Source: Leifsonia aquatica
GTDB lineage: Bacteria > Actinomycetota > Actinomycetes > Actinomycetales > Microbacteriaceae
Assembly: GCF_014190775.1 (NCBI RefSeq)
Contig: NZ_JACHVP010000003.1
Coordinates: 496,001-560,000 of the forward strand
Reading direction: 5' to 3'
DNA length: 64,000 nucleotides
The notes under the pieces are model-generated. The model was not told where the DNA came from. It saw only the letters and a program-made list of their open reading frames with translations, and ran no database searches. Both the position numbers and the translations under genes were made by a program. Shown here in pieces: positions 17,298-26,050 of the stretch. The stretch's first letter is position 1. Every line of letters begins with the position of its first letter.

Positions 17298-18578
17298 GTG
17301 TCCGACACCACCGCCGCCTCCCCGCGCCTCAGCCCCGACCAGCGCAACGCGTTCGCCGCGTCGCTGCTGGGCTGGATGATGGACGCCTTCGACTACTTCA
17401 TCATCGTGCTGGTCTATGCCGACATCGGCGCCGAGTTCGGGGTCCCTCTGGAGCAGATGGCCTTCCTGACGACCATCACGCTCATCATGCGCCCCGTCGG
17501 CGCCTACCTGTTCGGGGTGTGGGCCGACCGGGTCGGGCGGCGCATCCCGCTGATCGCCGACGTGTGCTTCTACTCGGTCGTCGGCTTCCTCTGCGCGTTC
17601 GCGCCGAACTTCACCGTGCTCTTCATCCTGCGCCTGCTGTATGGGATCGGGATGGGCGGCGAGTGGGGCCTCGGCGCCGCACTGACGATGGAGAAGGTGC
17701 CGCGCACCCGTCGTGGGCTGTACTCCGGCATCCTGCAGGCCGGCTACTCGGCGGGTTATCTGCTCGCGGCGCTCGCGTTCCTCCTCGTGCACTCGGTGTT
17801 CGGGCTGAGCTGGCGCTGGCTGTTCGCACTGAGCATCCTCCCGGCCCTGATCTCGCTGATCATCCGGTCGCGCGTGCGGGAGTCCGAGGTGTGGGAGACG
17901 TCGCGGGACAAGCTGCGCGCGAGCGGCAGCTCGATCCGCCGGGTCTTCTTCGACGGTGCGGTGCTCCGCCGGTTCGTCTACCTGGTGCTCCTGATGGCGG
18001 CCTTCAACTGGATGAGCCACGGCACGCAGGACATCTATCCGACCTTCCTCAAGGCCACCGACAACGGCGGAGCCGGGCTCGATGCGGCGACGGCGGGATG
18101 GATCGCCGTCGTCTACAACATCGGCGCGATCATCGGGTGCATCGTCCTCGGCTCGCTGTCCGATCGCTGGGGGCGCAAGGCGACGATCATCCTCGGGGCC
18201 GCGCTGACCCTGCCGATCATCCCGATCTTCGCCTTCTCCACGACGGCCGGGATGCTGTGCCTGGGCTCCGCGCTCATCCAGTTCACGACCCAGGGGGCGT
18301 GGGGTGCCATCCCCGCTCATCTGAACGAGATGTCGCCGAACGCGATCCGCGGCTTCTACCCCGGAGTCACGTACCAGCTCGGGAACGTCATCGCCGCGTT
18401 CAACCTGCCGATCCAGCAGGCGCTGGCGCCGCAGCTGGGCTACCCCTGGGCGATGGCGTCGACGGTCGGGGTGGCGGCGATCGCCGTGATCGTGCTGACC
18501 GCGATCGGCAAGCAGGCCCACGCGGTGTCGTTCACGGAGGAGAACGCCGGCGAGGCTCCTGCGGCCAGGGAGGCGTGA
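17298..18578 (+). CDS. MFS sugar-acid/carboxylate:H+ symporter (SHS-like)
   Basis: 426 residues with twelve predicted membrane segments. LLGWMMDAFDYFIIVLVY in helix 1 and GVWADRVGRRIP (motif A) after helix 2 resemble the sialate/lactate (NanT/Jen1-type) MFS branch. It starts at GTG with AAGGAG upstream. It heads the catabolic cluster and so should import its substrate, an acidic or keto sugar by inference. Its own promoter holds operator O2, and the next gene has a separate promoter with O3. Confidence 0.85.
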   Translation: MSDTTAASPRLSPDQRNAFAASLLGWMMDAFDYFIIVLVYADIGAEFGVPLEQMAFLTTITLIMRPVGAYLFGVWADRVGRRIPLIADVCFYSVVGFLCAFAPNFTVLFILRLLYGIGMGGEWGLGAALTMEKVPRTRRGLYSGILQAGYSAGYLLAALAFLLVHSVFGLSWRWLFALSILPALISLIIRSRVRESEVWETSRDKLRASGSSIRRVFFDGAVLRRFVYLVLLMAAFNWMSHGTQDIYPTFLKATDNGGAGLDAATAGWIAVVYNIGAIIGCIVLGSLSDRWGRKATIILGAALTLPIIPIFAFSTTAGMLCLGSALIQFTTQGAWGAIPAHLNEMSPNAIRGFYPGVTYQLGNVIAAFNLPIQQALAPQLGYPWAMASTVGVAAIAVIVLTAIGKQAHAVSFTEENAGEAPAAREA

Positions 18579-18611
18579 GCGGGAGGCGGACGGCGCGGCG
18601 CCGCGCAGGGC

Positions 18612-18663
18612 TTGCGCCGCCCGGATCGGGCCGGTACCGTGCTGGTAAGCGCTTTCCAATCGG
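18612..18663 (+). promoter_or_regulatory. promoter with LacI operator O3
   Basis: TTGCGC (18612-18617) and TACCGT (18635-18640) are spaced 17 bases. GGTAAGCGCTTTCC (18644-18657) covers the likely start site. The following TTTCCAATCGG is shared with 35055-35065 upstream of the second Gfo/Idh operon. Confidence 0.72.
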
Positions 18664-18706
18664 ACGAGACGGAGCGCGCATCGCACGCTGAGACAAAGGA
18701 GTACAC

Positions 18707-19867
18707 GTGTCGTCGATCGGCATCATCATGAACGGCGTCTCCGGGCGCATGGGCTACCGGCAGCACCTGGTGCGGTCGATCCTCGCGATCCGTGAGCAGG
18801 GCGGCGTGCTGCTCTCCGACGGCACGCGGGTGCAGGTCGAGCCGCTGCTCGTCGGCCGGAGCGAGCAGAAGCTCGCCGAGCTCGCCAAGCGCCACGACAT
18901 CCCGGACTACACGACCGACCTCGACGCCGCGCTCGCGGACGACCGCTGGCAGATCTACGCCGACTTCCTGGTCACGAAGGCGCGCAGCACGGCGATCCGC
19001 AAGGCGATCGCGGCCGGCAAGGCGATCTACACCGAGAAGCCGACCGCCGAGTCGTTCGAGGAGGCGCTCGAGCTCGCCCGTCTCGCCGACGAGGCCGGCA
19101 TCAAGAACGGCGTCGTGCACGACAAGCTCTACCTGCCCGGGATGCGCAAGCTCAAGCGGCTCATCGACTCCGGCTTCTTCGGCCGCATCCTCTCGGTGCG
19201 CGGGGAGTTCGGCTACTGGGTGTTCGAGGGGGACTGGCAGGCGGCGCAGCGCCCCTCCTGGAACTACCGCGCGGAGGACGGCGGCGGGATCGTCGTCGAC
19301 ATGTTCCCGCACTGGAGCTACGTGCTCGAGAACCTGTTCGGCCGGGTCGAGTCGGTCTACGCGCACGCCGTCACCGAGATCCCGCAGCGCGTCGACGAGC
19401 AGGGCCGGTCGTACGCCGCCACCGCCGACGACGCCGCGTACGCCATCTTCCAGCTGGCCGGCGGCGTGACCGCGCAGCTGAACTCCAGCTGGACCACGCG
19501 GGTCAACCGCGACGAGCTGGTCGAGTTCCAGGTCGACGGCACGCACGGCAGCGCCGTCGTCGGGCTCTTCGGCTGCAAGATCCAGCCGCGCAACGCCACG
19601 CCCAAGCCGGTGTGGAACCCCGACCTCGCGGACGCCCACGACTACGACGGGGACTGGATCGAGTCTCCCGCCAACGACGTCTTCGAGAACGGCTTCAAGA
19701 CGCAGTGGGAGGAGTTCCTGCGCCACGTGCTCGAGGACGGTCCGAACGCGCTCGACTTCCTCGCCGGCGCACGCGGCGTGCAGCTCGCGGAGGAGGGCCT
19801 CCGCTCGTCGCGCGAGGGCCGCCGCATCGACCTCGCCGAGGTGCGCCTGCCCGAGGTCGCCCGATGA
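18707..19867 (+). CDS. Gfo/Idh/MocA-family oxidoreductase
   Basis: 386 residues. The N-terminal Rossmann domain has GVSGRMG (residues 6-12) and the EKP motif (TEKPTAES) that contributes the catalytic lysine and binds NAD(P); a C-terminal alpha/beta substrate domain follows. Family members oxidise a sugar or sugar-acid hydroxyl to a ketone. AAGGAG precedes the GTG start. The stop overlaps the DUF993 start by ATGA. In this operon it should carry out the first oxidation before aldol cleavage. Confidence 0.88.
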   Translation: MSSIGIIMNGVSGRMGYRQHLVRSILAIREQGGVLLSDGTRVQVEPLLVGRSEQKLAELAKRHDIPDYTTDLDAALADDRWQIYADFLVTKARSTAIRKAIAAGKAIYTEKPTAESFEEALELARLADEAGIKNGVVHDKLYLPGMRKLKRLIDSGFFGRILSVRGEFGYWVFEGDWQAAQRPSWNYRAEDGGGIVVDMFPHWSYVLENLFGRVESVYAHAVTEIPQRVDEQGRSYAATADDAAYAIFQLAGGVTAQLNSSWTTRVNRDELVEFQVDGTHGSAVVGLFGCKIQPRNATPKPVWNPDLADAHDYDGDWIESPANDVFENGFKTQWEEFLRHVLEDGPNALDFLAGARGVQLAEEGLRSSREGRRIDLAEVRLPEVAR

Positions 19868-21021
19868 CCGACGTCGCGGTGCGCGCCGTCACCCTGGTCG
19901 GCGCCGACGGCACCACCTCCACCGCCGACCTCGCCGCGCCGGCCGTGACCGAGCGCCCGTCCTCCCCGCTGCGGTCGCGCGTCGCCTACGCGGCGGCGCA
20001 CGTCATCCCGAAGCCCTGGGCCGACAACGTGCCCGGCGCGCCGGCCGACATCGACTGGGATGCGACGCTCGCGTTCCGACGGCACGTCTACGGCTGGGGC
20101 CTCGGGGTCGCCGACGCGATGGACACCGCCCAGCGCAACATGGGGCTCGACGCCGCCGCGACCCGCGAGCTCATCCGCCGCAGCGCCGACGAAGCCCGCG
20201 CGGTGGGTGGCTCGGTCGTCGCCGGGGTGAACACCGACCACGTCGCAGACGAGGTCATCAGCCTCGACGCCGTGATCGACGCCTACGTCGAGCAGCTGCA
20301 CTTCACCGAGGATGCGGGCGCCGGAGTGGTGCTCATGGCGAGCCGGCACCTCGCGCGCGCCGCGCAGTCGCCCGCCGACTACGAGCGTGTGTACGGCGCG
20401 GTGCTGGCGCAGGCGGGCGCCCCGGTCGTCCTGCACTGGCTCGGGGAGGCGTTCGACCCGGCGCTGGCGGGCTACTTCGGCGACGCCGACACGGTCCTGC
20501 GGATCATCGAGGCGGGCGGCGACGGAGTGGCGGGCATCAAGATGAGCCTCCTCGACGCGGAGGCCGAGATAGCGTTGCGCTCCCGGCTGCCCGAGGGCGT
20601 GCGGATGTTCACCGGCGACGACTTCAACTACGTCGGGCTGATCGAGGGGACGGGGGAGGCGCACTCCGACGCGCTGTTGGGTGCGTTCGCCGCGCTCGCG
20701 CCGAGCGCATCCGCCGCCATCCAGGCGCTCGACGCGGGCGACGCCGAGCGCTACCGCGCCATCCTCGGGCCGACGGAGGCGCTGTCGCGGCAGGTGTTCG
20801 CCGCACCGACCTACTTCTACAAGACCGGCGTCGCCTTCCTCTCCTGGCTCAACGGCCACCAGGACGCCTTCGCCATGGTCGGCGGCCTGCACGCTGCGCG
20901 CAGCCTCCCGCACCTCTCGGAGATCGTGCGGCTCGCCGGAGCGTGCGGCGCCCTCGAACGCCCCGACCTGGCAGCGCAGCGCTGGTCGGATCTGCTGCGC
21001 CTGAACGGGGTGGACGCGTGA
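19864..21021 (+). CDS. DUF993 protein, DapA-like aldolase fold
   Basis: 385 residues of the DUF993 family, related to the dihydrodipicolinate-synthase/N-acetylneuraminate-lyase TIM barrels. GIKMS around K226 matches the position of the Schiff-base lysine in that superfamily, so class I aldolase or dehydratase chemistry is likely, though no reaction is firmly known to me. The gene is coupled on both sides (ATGA upstream, GTGA downstream), placing it as an obligatory step between the oxidoreductase and the isomerase. Confidence 0.82.
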   Translation: MTDVAVRAVTLVGADGTTSTADLAAPAVTERPSSPLRSRVAYAAAHVIPKPWADNVPGAPADIDWDATLAFRRHVYGWGLGVADAMDTAQRNMGLDAAATRELIRRSADEARAVGGSVVAGVNTDHVADEVISLDAVIDAYVEQLHFTEDAGAGVVLMASRHLARAAQSPADYERVYGAVLAQAGAPVVLHWLGEAFDPALAGYFGDADTVLRIIEAGGDGVAGIKMSLLDAEAEIALRSRLPEGVRMFTGDDFNYVGLIEGTGEAHSDALLGAFAALAPSASAAIQALDAGDAERYRAILGPTEALSRQVFAAPTYFYKTGVAFLSWLNGHQDAFAMVGGLHAARSLPHLSEIVRLAGACGALERPDLAAQRWSDLLRLNGVDA

Positions 21022-21887
21022 CCGCCCCGGCGCGACTGTCGCTGAACCAGGCGACGATCAAGTACGCGAACCTGGCCGACGCGCTGCGCCTGACCGCGGC
21101 GGCCGGCATCGAGGCCATCGGCGTCTGGCGCGAGCCCGTCGCGGAGGTGGGGCTGGCGGAGGCCACGCGGATGGTGGCCGACAGCGGCCTTCGCGTCTCC
21201 AGCCTGTGCCGCGGCGGGTTCTTCACGCTGCGCGAGGGCGCCGAGCGCCGCGCCGCGATCGACGAGAACCGCCGCGCGATCGAGGAGACGGCCGCGCTCG
21301 CCGCGGCCGGCGCTCCCGGTTCGGCGGCGGTGCTCGTGCTCGTCGCGGGCGGCCTGCCCGAGGGGTCGACAGATCTCGTCGGCGCGCGCGGACGCGTCGG
21401 CGACGCCCTTGCCGAGCTGGAGCCGGAGGCGCGCGCGGCCGGGGTGACCCTCGCCATCGAGGCCCTGCACCCGATGTACGCGGCCGATCGTGCCGTCGTG
21501 TCCACCCTCGGGCAGGCGCTCGACCTGGCGGAGCCGTTCCCGGCGGAGTCGGTCGGCGTGGTGGTGGACACCTTCCACATCTGGTGGGACCCGCAGGTGC
21601 TCGAGCAGATCGCCCGCGCCGGTGCCGCGGGGCGCATCGCGAGCTACCAGGTCTGCGACTTCCTCACCCCGATCCCCGCCGACGCGCTGCTCGGCCGGGG
21701 GATGATGGGCGACGGCCACATCGACTTCGCGAGCCTGACCGCCGCGGTCGAGGCGACCGGATACGCCGGCGACATCGAGGTGGAGATCTTCAACGCCGAC
21801 ATCTGGGCCGCCGATCCGGAGGAGGTCGTTGCCCGCACCGTCCGGGCGTTCGAGCGCAGCATCCCGCTGCGGTCTGTGCCAGTGTGA
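21018..21887 (+). CDS. sugar phosphate isomerase/epimerase (AP endonuclease-2-type TIM barrel)
   Basis: 289 residues from GTG. The fold is that of xylose-isomerase-like TIM barrels. Probable metal ligands are visible: LAIEALHPMY (Glu and His), VVDTFHIWWD, and a late VEIFN glutamate. Relatives include hydroxypyruvate isomerase and 3-keto-epimerases. It overlaps DUF993 by four bases. Position next to glycerate kinase suggests it makes a three-carbon precursor of glycerate or epimerises the keto-sugar. Confidence 0.82.
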   Translation: MTAPARLSLNQATIKYANLADALRLTAAAGIEAIGVWREPVAEVGLAEATRMVADSGLRVSSLCRGGFFTLREGAERRAAIDENRRAIEETAALAAAGAPGSAAVLVLVAGGLPEGSTDLVGARGRVGDALAELEPEARAAGVTLAIEALHPMYAADRAVVSTLGQALDLAEPFPAESVGVVVDTFHIWWDPQVLEQIARAGAAGRIASYQVCDFLTPIPADALLGRGMMGDGHIDFASLTAAVEATGYAGDIEVEIFNADIWAADPEEVVARTVRAFERSIPLRSVPV

Positions 21888-21892
21888 GACGC

Positions 21893-23023
21893 GTGACCGC
21901 CCGCACCGTCGTCGTCGCCCCGGACTCGTTCAAGGGCTCCGCCACGGCCGCCGAGGTGGCGGAGGCGCTCGGCGAGGGCTGGCACAGCGTGCGGCCGGGG
22001 GACACGGTGGTGCTCGCCCCCACGGCCGACGGCGGCGAGGGGACGCTGGACGCGTTCGCCGTCGCCGTGCCCGGTTCGCAGCGGCAGCCGGTGCGCGTGC
22101 TCGGCCCGTCCGGCGAAGCGGTGGACGCGGCCTGGCTGGCGCTGCCCGACGGCGCGGCGGTCGTGGAGCTCGCCGCGACCAGCGGACTGGGACTGCTGCG
22201 GGCTCCCGCGCCCTTCGACGCCCACACGGTCGGGTTCGGCCAGGCCATCGCCGCTGCGCTCGACGCCGGGGCGACCTCCCTGCTCCTCGCGATCGGGGGG
22301 AGCGCCTCGACCGACGGCGGCGCCGGGGCGCTGACCGCGCTCGGCGCCCGGTTGCTTGATGCGGGCGGCCAGCCGGTCGCGCCCGGCAACCGCGGCCTGG
22401 CGCAGCTGGCGCGGGCGGATCTCTCCGGCCTCCGGGCGCTGCCCGCCGGTGGCGCGCGCATCCTGAGCGACGTGACCAGTCCGCTGCTGGGGTCGGACGG
22501 CGCTGCGGCGGTCTTCGGGCCGCAGAAGGGCGCGACTCCGGAAGATGTCCGGGAGCTCGACGCCGGGCTCGCGCGGCTGGCGGCGGTGCTGGAGGCCGCG
22601 GGCGGTAACGGCACGTTGGGGCCGATCGGGGTATCCGTCGACGAGCCGGGCACAGGGGCCGCGGGGGGCACCGGGTACGGCCTGCGGGTGTGGGGCGCGA
22701 CGATGGCCCCGGGAGCGGCGGCCGTCGCCGACGCGCTCGGACTGCCGGAGCGCATCGCGGCGGCCGACCTCGTCATCACGGGGGAGGGCCGCTACGACAG
22801 CCAGTCGGCCTCCGGCAAAGCGCCGGACCACGTCGCCGCACTCGCGCGCCGGGCCGGCATCCCGGTGCTGCTCGCCGCCGGGGCGATCACCGCGGAGCCA
22901 CACGGCTTCGCCGACGCCGTCGCCCTCACCGACCTGGCCGGCGGCACCGACGCTGCCCTGGCCGACCCGCTCCGCTGGGCCCGCGCCGCCGGCGCCGCCC
23001 TCGCGTCCCGCGTCGCCGACTGA
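21893..23023 (+). CDS. glycerate kinase (GlxK/GarK family)
   Basis: 376 residues. VVVAPDSFKGSATAAEVAEA near the N-terminus, TADGGEGTLDA, and GGSASTDGGAGAL (from about residue 137) are the conserved motifs of the bacterial glycerate kinase family that gives 2-phosphoglycerate. An in-frame GTG at 21884 overlapping the previous stop is an equally plausible start. It is the last gene of the operon and links the pathway to glycolysis. A repeat-rich 219-base gap separates it from convergent xylB. Confidence 0.92.
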   Translation: MTARTVVVAPDSFKGSATAAEVAEALGEGWHSVRPGDTVVLAPTADGGEGTLDAFAVAVPGSQRQPVRVLGPSGEAVDAAWLALPDGAAVVELAATSGLGLLRAPAPFDAHTVGFGQAIAAALDAGATSLLLAIGGSASTDGGAGALTALGARLLDAGGQPVAPGNRGLAQLARADLSGLRALPAGGARILSDVTSPLLGSDGAAAVFGPQKGATPEDVRELDAGLARLAAVLEAAGGNGTLGPIGVSVDEPGTGAAGGTGYGLRVWGATMAPGAAAVADALGLPERIAAADLVITGEGRYDSQSASGKAPDHVAALARRAGIPVLLAAGAITAEPHGFADAVALTDLAGGTDAALADPLRWARAAGAALASRVAD

Positions 23024-23042
23024 CCCGGCCGCCTCCGCGGCA

Positions 23043-23225
23043 GGCAACGGAGGAGTTCCGTGACCACCGCTCGCGCATCCCCTCCGTTCCCTGCCCGATC
23101 CGGGCGTGTCGCGCCGCGCCTCCTCCGTTGCCCACGGCGTGGCCAAGGGAGGAGATCCCATCACGGTGACGGCGTGTCGACCGGGAACGGAGGAGGTTCG
23201 GGGTGGGGAGGGACGGATCTCCTCC
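23043..23225. repeat. ACGGAGGA repeat cluster between convergent genes
   Basis: GGCAACGGAGGAG (23043-23055) is an exact inverted match of CTCCTCCGTTGCC (23120-23132). CCCTCCGTTCCC (23080-23091) is an inverted partner of GGGAACGGAGG (23183-23193). Further partial copies follow near 23145 and 23215. The gap thus contains at least four related elements in both orientations, and no coding frame resembling a gene. Confidence 0.75.
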
Positions 23226-23242
23226 GATGGCGCCGCGGGCGC

Positions 23243-24700
23243 CTACGGCCGCGCGGCCGCGTACTGCTCGCGGATCACGGCGCGGGTGTCGACGGGGAGC
23301 GGATCCGCCGCCTCCACCGTCCACACCGGACGCTCGCCGGTCAGCGCCCACGCGGCCTGCACCGCACCGCCGTCGGCGACGTACTCCCCGGGCGCCGGGA
23401 TGACGACGGGCGCGTCGAAGACCTGTGCGGCCACCGCGGCGACGGCCGGGTTCTGCGCTGCGCCGCCGATCAGCAGGATGCGCTGCTCGGTCACGCCGAC
23501 CCCGCGCACGGCGTCGAGGCCGTCGGCCAGCCCGCACAGCATCCCCTCGATCGCCGCGCGGGCGAGGTTGGCGGGGGTGGTGGAGGCGAGGGTCAGGCCG
23601 TGCAGACCAGCCTTCGCGTCCGGGAGATTGGGGGTGCGCTCGCCCTCGAAATAGGGCACGAGCACCACGCCGCCGGCACCGGGCTCGGCGGTGAGGGCGA
23701 GTTCGGCGAGGCCGTCGTGGTCGAGGTTCAGGAGGCGCGCGATCGCGTCGAGCACACGGGCCGCGTTGAGCGTGGCGATGAGCGGCAGGGAGAGCCCGCT
23801 CGCGTCGGCGAAGCCGGCGACCGTTCCCGTCGGGTCGGCGGACGGGGTGTCGGTGACGGCGAAGACCGTGCCGCTGGTGCCGATGGAGACGACGACGTCG
23901 CCGTCCGCGGCACCGAGGCCCAGCGCGGCGCCGGCGTTGTCGCCCGCTCCCGGGCCCACGAGCACACCGGACGGGGTGCGGCCGGCGGCCTCGCCCGGCC
24001 CGAGCACACGGGGAAGCACCACGCCGGGTGCTCCGGCATCGGCTCCCGGATCGCCGTCCGACGTGCCGCCGGCCTCCCGGCCCGCCACGCCGAGGGCGCG
24101 CGAGAACAGATCCAGGTCGTACTCACCGGTGCGCGCGCTCCAGTAGGCGGTGCCGCTGGCGTCGGAACGGTCGGTGGTCAGTGCCTCCAGATCCGGTCCG
24201 AGCTGGCTCTCGTCGGCGGGGCCGTAGCCGCGCAGCCGCCAGGTCAGCCAGTCGTGCGGGAGGGCGACGGCGGCGACGCGCGCGGCGTTCGCGGGCTCCG
24301 CCTCCCGCAGCCAGCGCAGCTTGGTGGCGGTGAAGGAGGCGACCGGCACGACGCCGACGCGCTCGGCGTACGCGTCCGCGCCGACCTCGTCGATCAGGTC
24401 GCGGGCGGCCTGCGCCGAGCGGGTGTCGTTCCAGAGCAGGGCGTCGCGGATGACGCGCCCCTCCGCGTCGAGCACGACCATCCCGTGCTGCTGCCCGGCG
24501 ATGGAGATCGCGGCCACGTCGTCGAGTCCGCCGGCGGCGGCCAGCGCCTCCTGCAGGGCGCTCCACCAGGCGGCGGGCGCGACCTCGGTGCCGTCGGGAT
24601 GGGCGGCCCGGCCGCTGCGCACGAGCGCGCCGGTCTCCAGGTCGCGCACGACCACCTTGCAGCTCTGCGTCGAGGAGTCGACGCCGGCGACGAGTGTCAC
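23243..24700 (-). CDS. xylB: xylulokinase
   Basis: 485 residues from GTG. FGGY-kinase motifs: GVDSSTQS (residues 6-13), AGQQHG (68-73), WNDTR (90-94) as in xylulokinases, [11 protein letters not shown] for the catalytic Asp region, [10 protein letters not shown] for phosphate binding and a late GGAAQNP adenosine motif. It phosphorylates D-xylulose to xylulose 5-phosphate. It lies downstream of xylA on the same strand, but a strong hairpin occupies the 106-base gap, so its expression may differ from that of xylA. AGGACA precedes the start. Confidence 0.95.
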   Translation of the reverse strand: MTLVAGVDSSTQSCKVVVRDLETGALVRSGRAAHPDGTEVAPAAWWSALQEALAAAGGLDDVAAISIAGQQHGMVVLDAEGRVIRDALLWNDTRSAQAARDLIDEVGADAYAERVGVVPVASFTATKLRWLREAEPANAARVAAVALPHDWLTWRLRGYGPADESQLGPDLEALTTDRSDASGTAYWSARTGEYDLDLFSRALGVAGREAGGTSDGDPGADAGAPGVVLPRVLGPGEAAGRTPSGVLVGPGAGDNAGAALGLGAADGDVVVSIGTSGTVFAVTDTPSADPTGTVAGFADASGLSLPLIATLNAARVLDAIARLLNLDHDGLAELALTAEPGAGGVVLVPYFEGERTPNLPDAKAGLHGLTLASTTPANLARAAIEGMLCGLADGLDAVRGVGVTEQRILLIGGAAQNPAVAAVAAQVFDAPVVIPAPGEYVADGGAVQAAWALTGERPVWTVEAADPLPVDTRAVIREQYAAARP

Positions 24701-24722
24701 GTCACTGTGTCCTAACGATCGA

Positions 24723-24782
24723 TCGAGGTGCACGTCGTGGTCGTCATCCTCGCAGGGATGAGCGCCACGACGTGCACCTCGA
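24723..24782 (-). repeat. intercistronic hairpin between xylA and xylB
   Basis: 18-base perfect arms (24723-24740 and 24765-24782) enclose a smaller TCATCC/GGATGA stem. It lacks a T-run. It may be a partial terminator or an mRNA processing and stability element within the xylAB transcript. Confidence 0.8.
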
Positions 24783-24806
24783 CGGTGAAGCGGGGTGGGG
24801 GAGGGG

Positions 24807-25997
24807 TCAGCGGGCGTTCAGGAGGTGCTCGAGCGCCAGCTGCTGCAGGCGCACGAAGCCGAAGCCCTTGCCGCCGAAGTAGGCGCTCGCGTCGAAGTCC
24901 TCGTAGGCGCTGCGGTCGGCGAGCAGGTCGTCGTAGCTCTCGCCGGCGCCGAGCGTCGTCTGCGACAGCTCGTTGACCTTGGCGGCCTCGAGCGCCTCCT
25001 GCACCTCGGGGTCGGCGCGGAAGGCGGCCGCGCGCTCCTTGAGCAGCAGGTAGGTGCGCATGTTCGCCGCGGCGGAGTCCCAGACGCCCGTCGCGTCCTC
25101 GGTGCGCGACGGCTTGTAGTCGAAGTGGCGTGGGCCTTCGTAGGCCTGGCCGCCGTTCGGGCCGCCGTTCTCGAGCAGGTCGACCAGGGCGAAGGCGTTC
25201 TGGAGGTCGCCGTGACCGAAGACGAGGTCCTGGTCGTACTTGATGCCGCGCTGCCCGTTGAGGTCGATGTGGTAGAGCTTGCCGTGGTAGAGCGCCTGCG
25301 CGATGCCGGCGGCGAAGTTCAGGCCCGCCATCTGCTCGTGTCCGACCTCGGGGTTGAGGCCGACGAGTTCCGGGCGCTCGAGCGAGTTGATGAAGGCGAG
25401 CGCGTGGCCGACCGTCGGCAGCAGGATGTCGCCGCGGGGCTCGTTCGGCTTCGGCTCGATGGCGAAGCGGATGTCGTAGCCCTTGTCGGTGACGTAGTCG
25501 CCGAGCAGGTTGACGGCCTCGCGGTAGCGCTCGAGCGCGGCGCCGATGTTCTTGGCGGAGTCGTACTCGGCGCCCTCGCGACCGCCCCACATCACGAACG
25601 TCTTGGCGCCGAGCTCGGCGGCGAGGTCGAGGTTGCGCAGCACCTTGCGCAGGGCGAAGCGGCGCACGGAGCGGTCGTTGGAGGTGAAGCCGCCGTCCTT
25701 GAAGACCGGGGCGCTGAAGAGGTTGGTGGTGACCATCGGCACGATGAGGCCGGTGTCGGCGAGGGCCTGCTTGAGGCGGTCGATCTGGGTCTGCCGCTCG
25801 GCGTCGGTGGAGCCGAACGCGAACAGGTCGTCGTCGTGGAAGGTGAGGCCGTAGGCACCGAGCTCGCTGAGCTTGGTCACCGCCTCGACCACATCGAGCT
25901 GGGGGCGGGTCGGGCCGCCGAACGGGTCGGTGCCGTTGTAGCCGATCGTCCACAGTCCGAACGAGAACTTGTCGGCGCGGGTGGGGGTGAGGCTCAT
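24807..25997 (-). CDS. xylA: xylose isomerase, class I
   Basis: 396 residues, typical for actinobacterial class I enzymes. Catalytic H54 and D57 are in TFHDDDLF, and the metal ligand E181 with K183 in IEPKPNE match Streptomyces numbering. It converts D-xylose to D-xylulose in the cytoplasm. AAGGAAAG precedes the ATG. The gene follows the GH3 xylosidase by 48 bases that hold an AT-rich promoter-like stretch and a GTTT/AAAC dyad, so it can be both read through from the bxl-type operon and separately controlled. Confidence 0.97.
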   Translation of the reverse strand: MSLTPTRADKFSFGLWTIGYNGTDPFGGPTRPQLDVVEAVTKLSELGAYGLTFHDDDLFAFGSTDAERQTQIDRLKQALADTGLIVPMVTTNLFSAPVFKDGGFTSNDRSVRRFALRKVLRNLDLAAELGAKTFVMWGGREGAEYDSAKNIGAALERYREAVNLLGDYVTDKGYDIRFAIEPKPNEPRGDILLPTVGHALAFINSLERPELVGLNPEVGHEQMAGLNFAAGIAQALYHGKLYHIDLNGQRGIKYDQDLVFGHGDLQNAFALVDLLENGGPNGGQAYEGPRHFDYKPSRTEDATGVWDSAAANMRTYLLLKERAAAFRADPEVQEALEAAKVNELSQTTLGAGESYDDLLADRSAYEDFDASAYFGGKGFGFVRLQQLALEHLLNAR

Positions 25998-26033
25998 GGT
26001 TCTGCTTTCCTTCAGCGTCATCGGTGATTTGTT

Positions 26034-26050
26034 GTTTCGATAAACTTATA
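26034..26050 (-). promoter_or_regulatory. candidate xylA promoter and operator
   Basis: GTTTCGATAAAC (26034-26045) has GTTT/AAAC arms like xylose-repressor sites and overlaps TATAAG on the minus strand, an apparent -10 for xylA. It is the only AT-rich spot in the region. The regulator is not identified. Confidence 0.5.
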
